Origin: Agrobacterium rubi TR3 = NBRC 13261
Lineage (GTDB): Bacteria; Pseudomonadota; Alphaproteobacteria; Rhizobiales; Rhizobiaceae
NCBI RefSeq assembly: GCF_000739935.1
Contig: NZ_BBJU01000036.1
Span: 1 to 40,758, forward strand
Reading direction: 5' to 3'
DNA: 40,758 nt
Shown here in pieces: positions 26,485 through 35,163 of this stretch. Positions within the stretch are counted from its first letter, which is position 1; the number at the start of each line of letters is the position of its first letter. A program made the position numbers and the translations under genes. The notes below the pieces were generated by a model. The model made no database searches. It saw only the letters and a list, made by a program, of their open reading frames with translations, and was not told the DNA's origin.

Positions 26485-26912
26485 GCGGGGAAAGCAATTT
26501 GCTACCCTTGCCCCAAATCAACTTGCTATAAACCGAAATCTCACTGTGCGAAAATTAAGCGACCGGGGCGAAACTCGGAAATCGGTTTGATCCGCGCGCC
26601 GCGAGAATCTACGTTCGAAGCCCTCAATGCGGTCTTAGAAGATAAACCCGGTGCGATATTGTCTGTACCGCTCATCTGCCGGTTCGTCCGGACTGCAGCG
26701 TTCGAGCATCTATTGCCGAGACGTATTCTTCGCCTCTGTCGAGCGTTCGTTATCGACGAATAAGGTGTTGGCTGACGCAACGTTCTATATTGCAGCAGGA
26801 ACCTATGCGATCATCATCGACTGATATGCCAAAAGCGACTAACTTTAAGGTCTACATGCCGGATGCGGCGATCTCTGATGTAACACATAATAAAATCAAG
26901 CAAGGCCAGAGA
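26485..26912. other. Intergenic stretch before the phosphate transporter gene
   Basis: No recognisable gene on either strand. The last 120 bases form an in-frame but unconserved extension upstream of the transporter start. No clear Pho box (two CTGTCAT-like repeats) was found. Confidence 0.45.
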
Positions 26913-28556
26913 ATGGAATCGACAATTGTCATGATTAATCTGTGTGGCGCGGTGGCATTGCTGCTGTTCGGTCTGGCCCTAGTCAAGGAGGGCGTGTCGC
27001 GTGCGTTCGGCAGTCGATTGCGCATCGGGCTCGCTTCCGGCACGCGCGGTGGTTTTCGTTCCTTTCTTTCCGGCTTCATTGCCACAATAGCATTGCAGAG
27101 CTCGACAGCCACAGCACTGATGGTCGCATCGTTCGTTGAACGAGAACTGATCCGGCAACGGATGGCTCAAATCGTACTGCTGGGCGCCAATGTCGGCACC
27201 GCAGTGACCGCCTGGATCGTTGCGACAGGCATTGAATGGTTTTCTCCAATGATTATTCTCGTCGGTCTGGTGCTCTATCGGAGCAGTTCGACCGCCAGGC
27301 AGGGTGGTGGTTCAGCGCTGATCGGCATCGGATTGATGCTGCTCTCGCTGCATCTGCTAAGTGCCGCTACGGAACCGATGCGACAATCGCCGGCTCTGGC
27401 TGCATTCATCGGCTTGCTCGACAATGCGTGGCTGGTAGCACTGATTTTTGCGGCAGGCATCGCTTTTATCTCGTCATCCAGTCTTGCTGCCGTCGTTCTC
27501 ATCTTGTCACTGGCCTCGACAGGTATTCTTTCCGCAGATCTTATCGTCGTCCTGGTGCTTGGTGCCAATCTCGGGGGCGCCATCCCGCCAGTGGTCGCGT
27601 CTTTGCGTGGCTCCACGGCAGCATTGCGTATTACACTCGGCAACCTCATCGTGCGAGCCGTGGGTTGCTTCATCGCTCTCCCGCTGGCAGGCTATGCTGC
27701 GGAACTCTTGCACGTTGCGGGCTTTAGTCTCGAGAAGTTGCCCGTCGATGCACATCTTGGCTTCAACCTGCTTTTGGCAGCTCTTGCCTGGCCATTTTCT
27801 CGGTCCCTGTCAGGCATGATGGACCGTTTGATACCTGAGGCCGAAACCAACGATGCTGGACCGAAATTTCTCGATAATGATGCGCTATCGACGCCTGTCG
27901 TCGCGCTTGCCAGCGCCACCCGAGAAGTTCTTGGCGTCGGTGATCTGATCGAGCGTATGGTGATACGTGCATCGAACAGCTTTCAGAGCAACGATGCTGT
28001 CAAATTGAGGGAGATCGCAAGTCTGGAAGGCAAGGTCGATTCGCTTCAACAGCACGTCAAAGTCTATCTCTCGAAGCTTGGACGCACTGGGTTAAGTGAA
28101 GAACAAAGGCGCCGTTCGGTGGTAGTGATCGACTATGCCATTAATCTCGAGCATATTGGTGATATCATCGAGAAAGGCTTGGTACCGCTGATTGCCAAGA
28201 AAGTATCGCTCGGATTGCAGTTTTCCGACGATGGATTTGCGGAGCTGAAGGCTTTTTTCGACCTCACAATCGACAATTTGCGGATCGCTCAGACAATTTT
28301 TGTCACTCGGGATTTCAATCTTGCGATGCAGCTCATGGAGGCGAAGGTTACAGTCAGACACATGGAAAAACAGTCTTCTGAGCGCCATCTGGCGCGGTTA
28401 AGTGAAGGCTTGGCGGCGAGCCTGCAAACCAGTTCGCTGCATCTTGACCTCTTGCGCGATCTCAAGCGCATCAACGCCCATATAATCTCCGTTGCTCACC
28501 CTATTCTCGATGAAAGCGGATTGCTAACGGAAAGTCGGGTGCGCGCTGCACCTTAA
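26913..28556 (+). CDS. Na+/phosphate cotransporter family protein with PhoU-like domain
   Basis: A 547-residue membrane protein of the NptA/YjbB family, which uses sodium to move inorganic phosphate, often outward. About 8-9 helices occupy residues 5-310. The first inverted repeat carries the QSSTATA motif (Gln62). The second repeat has FISSSSLAAVVL where a QSSSA motif would be expected, so the second Gln is missing. Residues about 355-540 form a PhoU-like helical domain (EVLGVGDLIERMV, SLEGKVDSLQQHVK, YAINLEHIGDIIEKG). ATG 26913 has AAGG seven bases upstream; an upstream start adds 41 unconserved residues. It converges on the next regulator gene with four bases between the stops. Confidence 0.85.
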   Translation: MESTIVMINLCGAVALLLFGLALVKEGVSRAFGSRLRIGLASGTRGGFRSFLSGFIATIALQSSTATALMVASFVERELIRQRMAQIVLLGANVGTAVTAWIVATGIEWFSPMIILVGLVLYRSSSTARQGGGSALIGIGLMLLSLHLLSAATEPMRQSPALAAFIGLLDNAWLVALIFAAGIAFISSSSLAAVVLILSLASTGILSADLIVVLVLGANLGGAIPPVVASLRGSTAALRITLGNLIVRAVGCFIALPLAGYAAELLHVAGFSLEKLPVDAHLGFNLLLAALAWPFSRSLSGMMDRLIPEAETNDAGPKFLDNDALSTPVVALASATREVLGVGDLIERMVIRASNSFQSNDAVKLREIASLEGKVDSLQQHVKVYLSKLGRTGLSEEQRRRSVVVIDYAINLEHIGDIIEKGLVPLIAKKVSLGLQFSDDGFAELKAFFDLTIDNLRIAQTIFVTRDFNLAMQLMEAKVTVRHMEKQSSERHLARLSEGLAASLQTSSLHLDLLRDLKRINAHIISVAHPILDESGLLTESRVRAAP

Positions 28557-28560
28557 GGTT

Positions 28561-29568
28561 CTACCTCCCGCGTACCGAGCCGCGCCAAATGAGTTCCGGC
28601 ACGATTTTGCTCAGGTCGCCACTCACCGTTTCGACGGGTTGGCTGAGCCACGCAACGGCTCTGTTGGCGATGAGTTGCACCGGCTGAGCGAAGGTCGTCA
28701 GGCCATAAGAGGACCATGACGCCTGCTCTATATTATCGAAGCCGATAACGCATAGTTCTGACGGTATATGCAACGCAAACTGCTGGCGAACGGCATCCAT
28801 CAGACCGCAGGCAAGAAGATCAGTGGCGCAAAACACGGCATCGGGGCGTTTGGCGCGTGTCATGAAGCGTTGCGCCAGAACAGTGCCGCTTTGATAGGAG
28901 GTCGAGCCGAACCGTTCGACGGTGACAGTTAGTCCATGTTGGCGGCCGGCAGCCAGGAAGCCCTCTTCACGCGCCATCAGGCTTGGAGTCATTGCCTGCG
29001 AGTTGGCAAATCCGAACTCGCGGCAACCGGCTCTCAGAAAAGCGGTAAAAGCGCGGCTCGCCGCTTCGCGATCATCAAGGTTGATGCGCAACGGACCGTC
29101 CTGTTCATCGTCGCGATTGATCAGCACCAGCCGCTGGCCGTTGCGCAGACACAGATCCGTAATCGACTTGTCCGGCATGCCTGAAAGAATGATGGATGCA
29201 TCTGCGCGGTAGCGAATTGCTTGTCTCAGCGCCAGCTCGACGCTTTGATCGGAGCGGTCGGTATTGATCAGCATCGCCACCTTGGCGTTGGCCTGCAACT
29301 CCTGGGTCAGCGCTTTGATCAAACTGGCGCGATAAGGAGTATCGAGCTCCGACACTACCAGACAAACGATGCCGCTCTCGTTGCGCATAAGCCCGCGTGC
29401 CAGGTGATTGACGTGATAACCGAGCGCGTCTGCCGCTTCCATAACCTTGCGCCGCGTCTCCTCGGAAACGCTGGCACCAGCTGTAAACGTTCGGGATACG
29501 GCCGACCGCGAAACACCTGCGCGGTCGGCGACGTCTTTGGCACTTACGAAGATTTTACGGTCGCTCAT
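28561..29568 (-). CDS. LacI-family transcriptional regulator
   Basis: A 335-residue regulator divergent from the AfuA-like gene. The helix-turn-helix is VSAKDVADRAGVSRSAVSRT. The hinge region (RRKVMEAADALGYHVNHLAR) and a PBP-like sensor follow (GIVCLVVSELDTPYRASLI, MLINTDRS, FGFANSQAMTPS, DAVFCATDLLACGLMD, CVIGFDNIEQASW). ATG 29568 (MSDRKIFV) has GAGG five bases before it; the longer frame to 29643 would run through the operator sites. Three TTGCA-type inverted repeats lie in the divergent promoter region and suit autoregulation plus control of the transporter operon. Confidence 0.92.
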   Translation of the reverse strand: MSDRKIFVSAKDVADRAGVSRSAVSRTFTAGASVSEETRRKVMEAADALGYHVNHLARGLMRNESGIVCLVVSELDTPYRASLIKALTQELQANAKVAMLINTDRSDQSVELALRQAIRYRADASIILSGMPDKSITDLCLRNGQRLVLINRDDEQDGPLRINLDDREAASRAFTAFLRAGCREFGFANSQAMTPSLMAREEGFLAAGRQHGLTVTVERFGSTSYQSGTVLAQRFMTRAKRPDAVFCATDLLACGLMDAVRQQFALHIPSELCVIGFDNIEQASWSSYGLTTFAQPVQLIANRAVAWLSQPVETVSGDLSKIVPELIWRGSVRGR

Positions 29569-29589
29569 CACAGCCTCGTTTACGCATTC

Positions 29590-29616
29590 ATTGCACATGA
29601 TTGCAATACTGTGCAA
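29590..29616. promoter_or_regulatory. Overlapping LacI-family operator half-sites near the regulator start
   Basis: ATTGCA (29590-29595) and TGCAAT (29602-29607) form an inverted repeat with a six-base spacer. A second repeat, TTGCA/TGCAA (29601-29605 and 29612-29616), has the same six-base spacer and overlaps the first. The word TTGCACATGATTGCAA resembles the site at 29699-29718. The pair lies 22 bases upstream of the regulator ATG. Confidence 0.6.
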
Positions 29617-29671
29617 CGGGGTGATGACAGCCCTTTCCCCCATTAGAATTAGTAATTGTGCAGATTATCGG

Positions 29672-29677
29672 TTGACA
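29672..29677 (+). promoter_or_regulatory. Possible -35 box of the transporter operon
   Basis: TTGACA at 29672-29677 is a perfect -35 hexamer on the plus strand. No good -10 box follows at standard spacing. The CTTTGCA operator begins 22 bases downstream, where a repressor would block the polymerase. Confidence 0.35.
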
Positions 29678-29698
29678 TTCTCGTCGACATCATCAAGG

Positions 29699-29718
29699 CT
29701 TTGCACACGCTTGCAAAG
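29699..29718. promoter_or_regulatory. LacI-family operator upstream of the AfuA-like gene
   Basis: CTTTGCA and TGCAAAG are perfect inverted arms (7 bp each) with a six-base CACGCT spacer. The core TTGCACACGCTTGCAA matches the core near the regulator start at 14 of 16 positions, supporting one repressor acting on both promoters. Confidence 0.68.
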
Positions 29719-29759
29719 CGCATGACGTGGAGGCGTCATTCAAAATGGGAGGAAGAATT

Positions 29760-30788
29760 ATGGGCGCAGCGCATATCGCGGCGGTCAGCTTGGCGGCTGG
29801 TTTGGCTTTCAGTGCATCGACGGCTTTGGCGGCTGGCGATCTTAATCTCATCTGCTCGGCTGACGTGGTCATTTGCGAGCAGATGAAGGACATGTTCGAA
29901 AAAGAAAACCCTATCAAGGTCAACATGGTTCGGCTGTCTTCCGGCGAGACCTATGCCAAAATCCGCGCTGAGGCACGCAATCCGAAGACTGACGTCTGGT
30001 GGGCCGGAACGGGCGATCCGCATCTCCAGGCCGCATCCGAAAACCTGACGCTGGAATACAAGTCGCCCATGCTCGATCAGTTGCAGGACTGGGCAAGGAA
30101 GCAGGCAGAAAGCTCCGGCTACAAGACCGTCGGTGTTTACGCCGGTGCGCTTGGCTGGGGTTACAACACCGAAATTTTCAAGACCAAGGGATACAAGGAG
30201 CCCAAGTGCTGGGCCGATCTTCTCGATCCGTCCTTCAAGGGTGAGATCCAGATCGCCAATCCGAATTCGTCGGGCACTGCCTATACAGCGCTTGCATCGC
30301 TCGTCCAGATCATGGGTGAGGACAAGGCATTCGACTATCTCGGTAAGCTCAACGCCAATATTTCCCAATACACCAAGTCAGGCTCCGCCCCGGTGAAGGC
30401 TGCTGCGCGCGGTGAAACGGCAATCGGCATCGTCTTCATGCATGACGCCGTTGCGCAGACAGCTGAAGGTTTTCCGGTCAAGTCGATCGCGCCTTGCGAA
30501 GGCACGGGCTACGAGATCGGCTCTATGTCGATTGTCAAGGGTGCACGCAATCTGGAAAATGCCAAGATCTGGTATGACTGGGCGCTGAAGGCAGAGGTTC
30601 AATCGCATATGAAGGACGCCAAGTCTTTCCAGCTGCCCTCGAACAAGAATGCCGAGATTCCGAAAGAGGCACCGAAGTTCGAGGATATCAAGCTGATCGA
30701 TTACGATTTCAAGACCTACGGCGATCCTGAAAAGCGCAAAGAACTGCTGGGCCGCTGGGACACCGAGATCGGTGCCAAAGCCAACTAA
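29760..30788 (+). CDS. afuA: ABC transporter substrate-binding protein, AfuA/FbpA type
   Basis: A 342-residue exported binding protein. The signal peptide ends near LAA at about residue 24. The mature part reads LNLICSADVVICEQMKDMFE, KVNMVRLSSGETYAKIRAE, NPKTDVWWAGTGDPH and GVYAGALGWGYNTEIF. This is the FbpA/AfuA class once described as ferric-binding. At least one AfuABC system, from Actinobacillus, has been shown to import sugar phosphates instead. The phosphatase and ugp genes downstream favour a phosphorylated organic substrate here. ATG 29760 follows GGGAGGA at six bases; ATG 29745 and GTG 29727 are less likely. A strong hairpin follows the stop. Confidence 0.83.
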   Translation: MGAAHIAAVSLAAGLAFSASTALAAGDLNLICSADVVICEQMKDMFEKENPIKVNMVRLSSGETYAKIRAEARNPKTDVWWAGTGDPHLQAASENLTLEYKSPMLDQLQDWARKQAESSGYKTVGVYAGALGWGYNTEIFKTKGYKEPKCWADLLDPSFKGEIQIANPNSSGTAYTALASLVQIMGEDKAFDYLGKLNANISQYTKSGSAPVKAAARGETAIGIVFMHDAVAQTAEGFPVKSIAPCEGTGYEIGSMSIVKGARNLENAKIWYDWALKAEVQSHMKDAKSFQLPSNKNAEIPKEAPKFEDIKLIDYDFKTYGDPEKRKELLGRWDTEIGAKAN

Positions 30789-30810
30789 TCGCTGCTGACA
30801 GCAGCATCAC

Positions 30811-30838
30811 TGCGCGGCCACGAACTGGCGGCCGCGCA
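30811..30838 (+). repeat. GC-rich hairpin after the AfuA-like gene
   Basis: TGCGCGGCC and GGCCGCGCA make a perfect 9-bp stem with a ten-base loop, 22 bases past the binding-protein stop. A smaller hairpin, GCTGCT/AGCAGC, sits between the two. There is no T-run. Such structures commonly protect the 3' end of the binding-protein message so that it is made in excess over the permease. Confidence 0.6.
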
Positions 30839-30885
30839 TCTCCCAACATCCTGCTCAAATTGACATCGAAGGATGCGCGGCCGCT

Positions 30886-33135
30886 ATGGACAATCGCAAC
30901 CGAAGGCTGGACCTGACGCTGGCTGCTGGCATTGCAGCTTTCCTTATCCTGCCCTGGTACCGGATCGAAGGCGGCTTTCTGTCATTCAAATGGATTGCCG
31001 GTTTCTTCAGCGACGCAGCCAATGGCCCCGGCCTCTTGCAGATTCTCAGCCACGGACGGTTATGGCTGGCGTTTGCGCTGTTGGCGCTGCTGGCCGCAAT
31101 CTCTGCGCGGTTCATTGCCGATCCCATGCTGCGCGGAAAAATCCTCGCCTTGGCAGGTGGTGCAGGCGTGGTTTTTCTGGCGCTGCAAGGACTGGCGATC
31201 GGCTTTTCCGGATGGAACTGGACGATCAGCGAAATTCTGTTCGGCTCGCTTGACAATGGTCAACCCGCAATGGGGGCAGGGGCGATGCTGTCGGCCTTCG
31301 TCTTCGTACTGATCTTCGCGTTCGGTCTTGCGGAACGGGGCGTTATGAAAGGTGATGCTTTCGTTGTCGCCACCATATCGTTGCTTGTCTTTCTGGTGGC
31401 AATCTTCGTGTTTTATCCGATTGGCAGTATGTTCGTCGGTGGTCTCCAGGATTTCGACGGCTCGTTTAACGCGACTGGTTTTGCACGCAACATTCAAGAC
31501 CCATCCATCTGGAGCCTGAGTTGCGTCATCGGCGGGGACCGCTGCGGATTGGCTTGGCGCACCTTGTGGCTGGCGATTATGACTGCAACCGGATCGACGC
31601 TTCTTGGTTTAGCTTTTGCGCTTGTCGCCACCCGCACCCGCTTTCCGTTCAAGAAGGGCTTGCGTTTGCTGACCGTGTTGCCGATCATCACGCCGCCTTT
31701 TGTGATCGGTCTGGCGCTGACGCTGCTGTTCGGGCGCGCCGGAATGGTGACGATGGGGCTTTCAGACCTCTTCGGAATTGAACCCAGCCGCTGGCTCTAC
31801 GGCCTGACCGGCATCTGGATTGCTCAGGTACTGTCGTTTACGCCGATCTCGTTTCTGGTGCTGATTGGCGTTGTCGAAGGCGTCAGCCCATCAATGGAGG
31901 AAGCATCGCAGACGCTGCGTGCGGATCGCTGGCGCACCTTCTGGCGCGTCTCGCTGCCGCTGATGAAGCCCGGATTGGCTAATGCCTTCCTGATCGGCTT
32001 CATCGAAAGCATGGCGGATTTCGGCAATCCGCTGGTGCTGGGCGGCAGCCATGGCGTGCTATCGACGGAGATATTCTTTGCCGTCGTTGGCTCGCAGAAC
32101 GATCCATCGCGTGCCGCTGTGCTCGCCCTCATTCTTCTGTGCTTCACGCTCTCTGCCTTTCTGGCGCAACGCTTCTGGCTGGCTGGAAAGAATTTCGCCA
32201 CCGTCACAGGTAAAGGGGATTCCGGATCGCATATCGCGCTGCCGAAATCACTGTCCATCTTTGTCCATGCACTGGTCATTCCATGGATGATCTTCACCGT
32301 AGTGGTTTACGGCATGATTGCCTTCGGCGGCTTCGTCAAAACCTGGGGTCTGGACAATTCGCTGACGTTGGACCACTACGCGCGCGCCTTTTCGTTCAAT
32401 ATCCGCGATGGCGGCATTGCCTGGACGGGCGTTGCCTGGAACTCGTTCTGGACCACGATGGAGATCGCGCTGATTTCCGCGCCGTTGACGGCCGCCGTCG
32501 GTCTGGCCACGGCCTATGTCATCGTGCGGCAGAAATTTGCCGGGCGAGGGCTGTTCGAATTCGCGCTGATGATGAGCTTTGCCATTCCCGGCACGGTCAT
32601 CGGCATCAGCTACATCATGGCCTTCAATCTGCCACCGCTGGAAATGACCGGCACGGCGCTGATCCTCGTTGCCTGCTTCGTGTTCCGCAACATGCCGGTT
32701 GGCGTGCGCGGCGGCATTGCGGCTATGAGCCAGCTCGATAAGAGCCTCGATGAAGCGTCAATGACGCTGCGCGCCAACAGTTTCCGCACCATCCGCAAGG
32801 TCATTTTACCGCTGCTGCGCCCCGCCATCACCGCCGCGCTGGTCTATTCCTTCGTGCGCGCCATCACCTCGATCAGCGCCGTCATCTTCCTCGTCAGCGC
32901 GCAATACAACATGGCCACATCCTATATCGTCGGACTGGTCGAAAACGGTGAGTACGGCGTCGCCATCGCCTATTCATCCATGCTGATCGTGGTGATGATT
33001 ACCGTGATCACCGGCTTCCAGTTGCTGGTCGGTGAACGCAGATTGCGTCGTGAAAACCGTGTCCACGCCGCCACCACGCCAAGCCCCATCCCAGCTCCGA
33101 TTGCAACCGCAGCCACGCAGGAGAAAGCCACATGA
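30886..33135 (+). CDS. afuB: Fused ABC permease, AfuB/FbpB type, with N-terminal membrane extension
   Basis: A 749-residue inner-membrane protein with two binding-protein-dependent permease domains in one chain. The first EAA loop is EEASQTLRADRWRTFWRVSL with PLMKPGL; the second is DEASMTLRANSFRTIRKVIL with PLLRPAI. Together these form the whole channel, as in FbpB. Unusually, about 190 residues precede the first permease domain and contain four or more hydrophobic segments (LTLAAGIAAFLILPWY, LWLAFALLALLAAISA, ILALAGGAGVVFLAL, MLSAFVFVLIFAFGL). Typical FbpB proteins are about 500-560 residues. The gene overlaps the ATPase gene by four bases (ATGA). Confidence 0.85.
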   Translation: MDNRNRRLDLTLAAGIAAFLILPWYRIEGGFLSFKWIAGFFSDAANGPGLLQILSHGRLWLAFALLALLAAISARFIADPMLRGKILALAGGAGVVFLALQGLAIGFSGWNWTISEILFGSLDNGQPAMGAGAMLSAFVFVLIFAFGLAERGVMKGDAFVVATISLLVFLVAIFVFYPIGSMFVGGLQDFDGSFNATGFARNIQDPSIWSLSCVIGGDRCGLAWRTLWLAIMTATGSTLLGLAFALVATRTRFPFKKGLRLLTVLPIITPPFVIGLALTLLFGRAGMVTMGLSDLFGIEPSRWLYGLTGIWIAQVLSFTPISFLVLIGVVEGVSPSMEEASQTLRADRWRTFWRVSLPLMKPGLANAFLIGFIESMADFGNPLVLGGSHGVLSTEIFFAVVGSQNDPSRAAVLALILLCFTLSAFLAQRFWLAGKNFATVTGKGDSGSHIALPKSLSIFVHALVIPWMIFTVVVYGMIAFGGFVKTWGLDNSLTLDHYARAFSFNIRDGGIAWTGVAWNSFWTTMEIALISAPLTAAVGLATAYVIVRQKFAGRGLFEFALMMSFAIPGTVIGISYIMAFNLPPLEMTGTALILVACFVFRNMPVGVRGGIAAMSQLDKSLDEASMTLRANSFRTIRKVILPLLRPAITAALVYSFVRAITSISAVIFLVSAQYNMATSYIVGLVENGEYGVAIAYSSMLIVVMITVITGFQLLVGERRLRRENRVHAATTPSPIPAPIATAATQEKAT

Positions 33136-34190
33136 ACCACCGTCCAGGCTCGGTCTTCCTTGAAAATATCCGCAAGCAGTTCGGTGCCTTTACCGCCATC
33201 CACGACCTGTCTTTGACCATCGAGCCCGGCACGCTCGTGACATTGCTGGGACCATCCGGCTGCGGCAAGACCACGACGCTGCGCATGCTGGCTGGCCTGG
33301 AACACCCGACCTCCGGCCGCATCCTGATCGGCGGCAAGGATGTGACCATGTTGCCAGCCAATGAGCGCGATGTCTCGATGGTGTTCCAGTCCTATGCGCT
33401 GTTTCCACATATGAGCTCGCTGGACAATGTGGCCTACGGTCTGGAATCATCAGGCCTCAACCGCAAGGAAGCGCGACAGAAGGCGGAAAACGGCCTCGAA
33501 CTGGTTGGGCTTGCGGGTATGGGGCAGAGGCTTCCCGCCGAGTTGTCCGGTGGTCAGCAACAGCGCGTTGCTGTTGCTCGTGCACTGGTTCTGGAGCCGC
33601 AGGTGCTGCTGCTGGATGAGCCGCTGTCCAATCTCGATGCGCGTCTTCGTCGCCGTGTGCGCACCGAAATTCGGGAATTGCAGCAGCGTTTGCAGTTCAC
33701 CGCCGTTTATGTCACCCACGATCAGGACGAAGCTCTCGCCGTCTCGGATCGCATCATCGTCATGAAAGATGGGTACGTCGCCCAGGAAGGATCACCACGC
33801 GATCTCTATGAAAGCCCCGCCTCTGCCTTCATCGCCGATTTCATGGGCGAGGCCAATGTCGTGCCTTGCACGGTCCTCGGCATCGAAGGGGATCAGGCCG
33901 TCATTAGCGTGCAGGGTCTGGTGCACCGTGTGCCGAGCCGCGGCGTAACGCCCGGCCCCGGACAACTGGCGGTGCGACCAAATTCCGTTACTCTCTCGCC
34001 AGCGACGAGAGCGGAGTTTCGTGGACGAATTACCAGTGCCGCCTATCTCGGCGATCACATCGAATATGAAGTCGAGACGGATGCAGGCGCGCTGTTCGTT
34101 GTCGATCCTTCGGTGGAGAGGCCGATCAATCCTGCTACGGATGTCGCGATTGGCTTCAAAGAGCGCGGCATCGCCATCATTTCACAATAG
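33132..34190 (+). CDS. afuC: ABC transporter ATP-binding protein, AfuC/FbpC type
   Basis: A 352-residue ATPase. Walker A is GPSGCGKTT, the Q-loop is SMVFQSYALFPHM, the signature is LSGGQQQRVAVARAL, Walker B is [16 protein letters not shown], and the H-loop is VTHDQDEAL. A C-terminal TOBE-type domain (FMGEANVVPC onwards, with LAVRPNSVTL) matches the iron/spermidine/putrescine class of ATPases rather than the UgpC type. It starts in the stop of the permease gene. The IMPase gene begins 24 bases after it, so the phosphatase is likely co-transcribed. Confidence 0.92.
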   Translation: MNHRPGSVFLENIRKQFGAFTAIHDLSLTIEPGTLVTLLGPSGCGKTTTLRMLAGLEHPTSGRILIGGKDVTMLPANERDVSMVFQSYALFPHMSSLDNVAYGLESSGLNRKEARQKAENGLELVGLAGMGQRLPAELSGGQQQRVAVARALVLEPQVLLLDEPLSNLDARLRRRVRTEIRELQQRLQFTAVYVTHDQDEALAVSDRIIVMKDGYVAQEGSPRDLYESPASAFIADFMGEANVVPCTVLGIEGDQAVISVQGLVHRVPSRGVTPGPGQLAVRPNSVTLSPATRAEFRGRITSAAYLGDHIEYEVETDAGALFVVDPSVERPINPATDVAIGFKERGIAIISQ

Positions 34191-34214
34191 GCCTTATTTT
34201 TGAGAGATTCATTC

Positions 34215-35030
34215 ATGCAATTCACACAACAGGATATCGTGGGCCGACTGACGTTGGCACAGGAGATCGCGCTGGAAGCGGGTGCCAAGGCGCTCGATTA
34301 TTTCAACAACCGCGATGCACTGGTGATCGAGACCAAGCGTGATCCGCAGGACGTCGTGTCGATTGCCGACCGTGAAGTCGAAAACCTCATCCGCGACCGT
34401 GTTGCGAAGGCGTTTCCCGAAGACGGATTTCTGGGTGAGGAGTACGGTCTAATCGCCGGTACATCTGCATTTACGTGGGTCGTCGATCCGATCGATGGCA
34501 CCAGCCCTTTCGTCAATGGCATGCCAAACTGGTGTGTTTCGATTGCGGCGATCAGCGGTGGCGAACCCGTTATCGGTGTCATCAATGCGCCGTGTCACAG
34601 CGAAATCTACAGCAGTGCTCTGGGAATGGGCGCGACGTTGAATGGTAAAGCGCTGACGCTCGACAAAACACGCACCATCCGCAATTCGGTCACTGGTATC
34701 GGTGCCAATAATTACGTGACGCCAGCTTTCGTTGCGAGCATGATCGAAGACCTGCTGTCTTCAGGCGGGAACTTCATCCGAAATGGTTCCGGCGCGCTGA
34801 TGCTGGCCTATGTCGCCGCCGGTCGGCTCGTTGGGTATTATGAGCCCTATATGCACGCATGGGATTGCATGGCGGGTTTCTGCCTTGTTCGGGAGGCGGG
34901 CGGCTGGTTTCACCCATTCCCAACCGAGGGTGAGAAACTGACCAAGGGTGCGCCGGTCATTGCCGCAGCACCGGGTGCCATCGATGATCTTAGTCGTATC
35001 GCGGGGTTGACCGGCAAGGCCGAGGCGTGA
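34215..35030 (+). CDS. Inositol-monophosphatase-family phosphatase
   Basis: A 271-residue metal-dependent sugar-phosphatase. Metal and catalytic residues are visible: GEEYG (Glu75, Glu76), WVVDPIDGTSPFVNG (Asp91, Asp94, Thr96) and HAWDCMAGFCLVREAGG near 215. The IMPase family removes phosphate from inositol phosphates, histidinol phosphate, fructose-1,6-bisphosphate and other small sugar phosphates. The exact substrate is not readable. Placed between an Afu-type and a Ugp-type importer, it probably dephosphorylates what they bring in. ATG 34215 has GAGAG eight bases upstream; a TTG at 34200 is less likely. No signal peptide, so it acts in the cytoplasm. Confidence 0.88.
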   Translation: MQFTQQDIVGRLTLAQEIALEAGAKALDYFNNRDALVIETKRDPQDVVSIADREVENLIRDRVAKAFPEDGFLGEEYGLIAGTSAFTWVVDPIDGTSPFVNGMPNWCVSIAAISGGEPVIGVINAPCHSEIYSSALGMGATLNGKALTLDKTRTIRNSVTGIGANNYVTPAFVASMIEDLLSSGGNFIRNGSGALMLAYVAAGRLVGYYEPYMHAWDCMAGFCLVREAGGWFHPFPTEGEKLTKGAPVIAAAPGAIDDLSRIAGLTGKAEA

Positions 35031-35163
35031 AAGTTATTTTCGTCATTGCTCATGGAGACCATGATCGACTACGAAAGAGAAAATGCGGGATCGAGGAGGA
35101 TCCTGAAGTTGGCAAGCCAGCCGGGCAGACAGCACCGGCGGCATCAAGGGAGGAACTACACGT

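Noticed and set aside
26541..26780. Minus-strand frame beside the gene scar
   Set aside because: Reads like random basic sequence; could not be tied to a family or to the PfkB remnant.
35031..35163. Possible Pho box before ugpB
   Set aside because: No pair of CTGTCAT-like repeats at the required spacing; only loose GTCAT matches.
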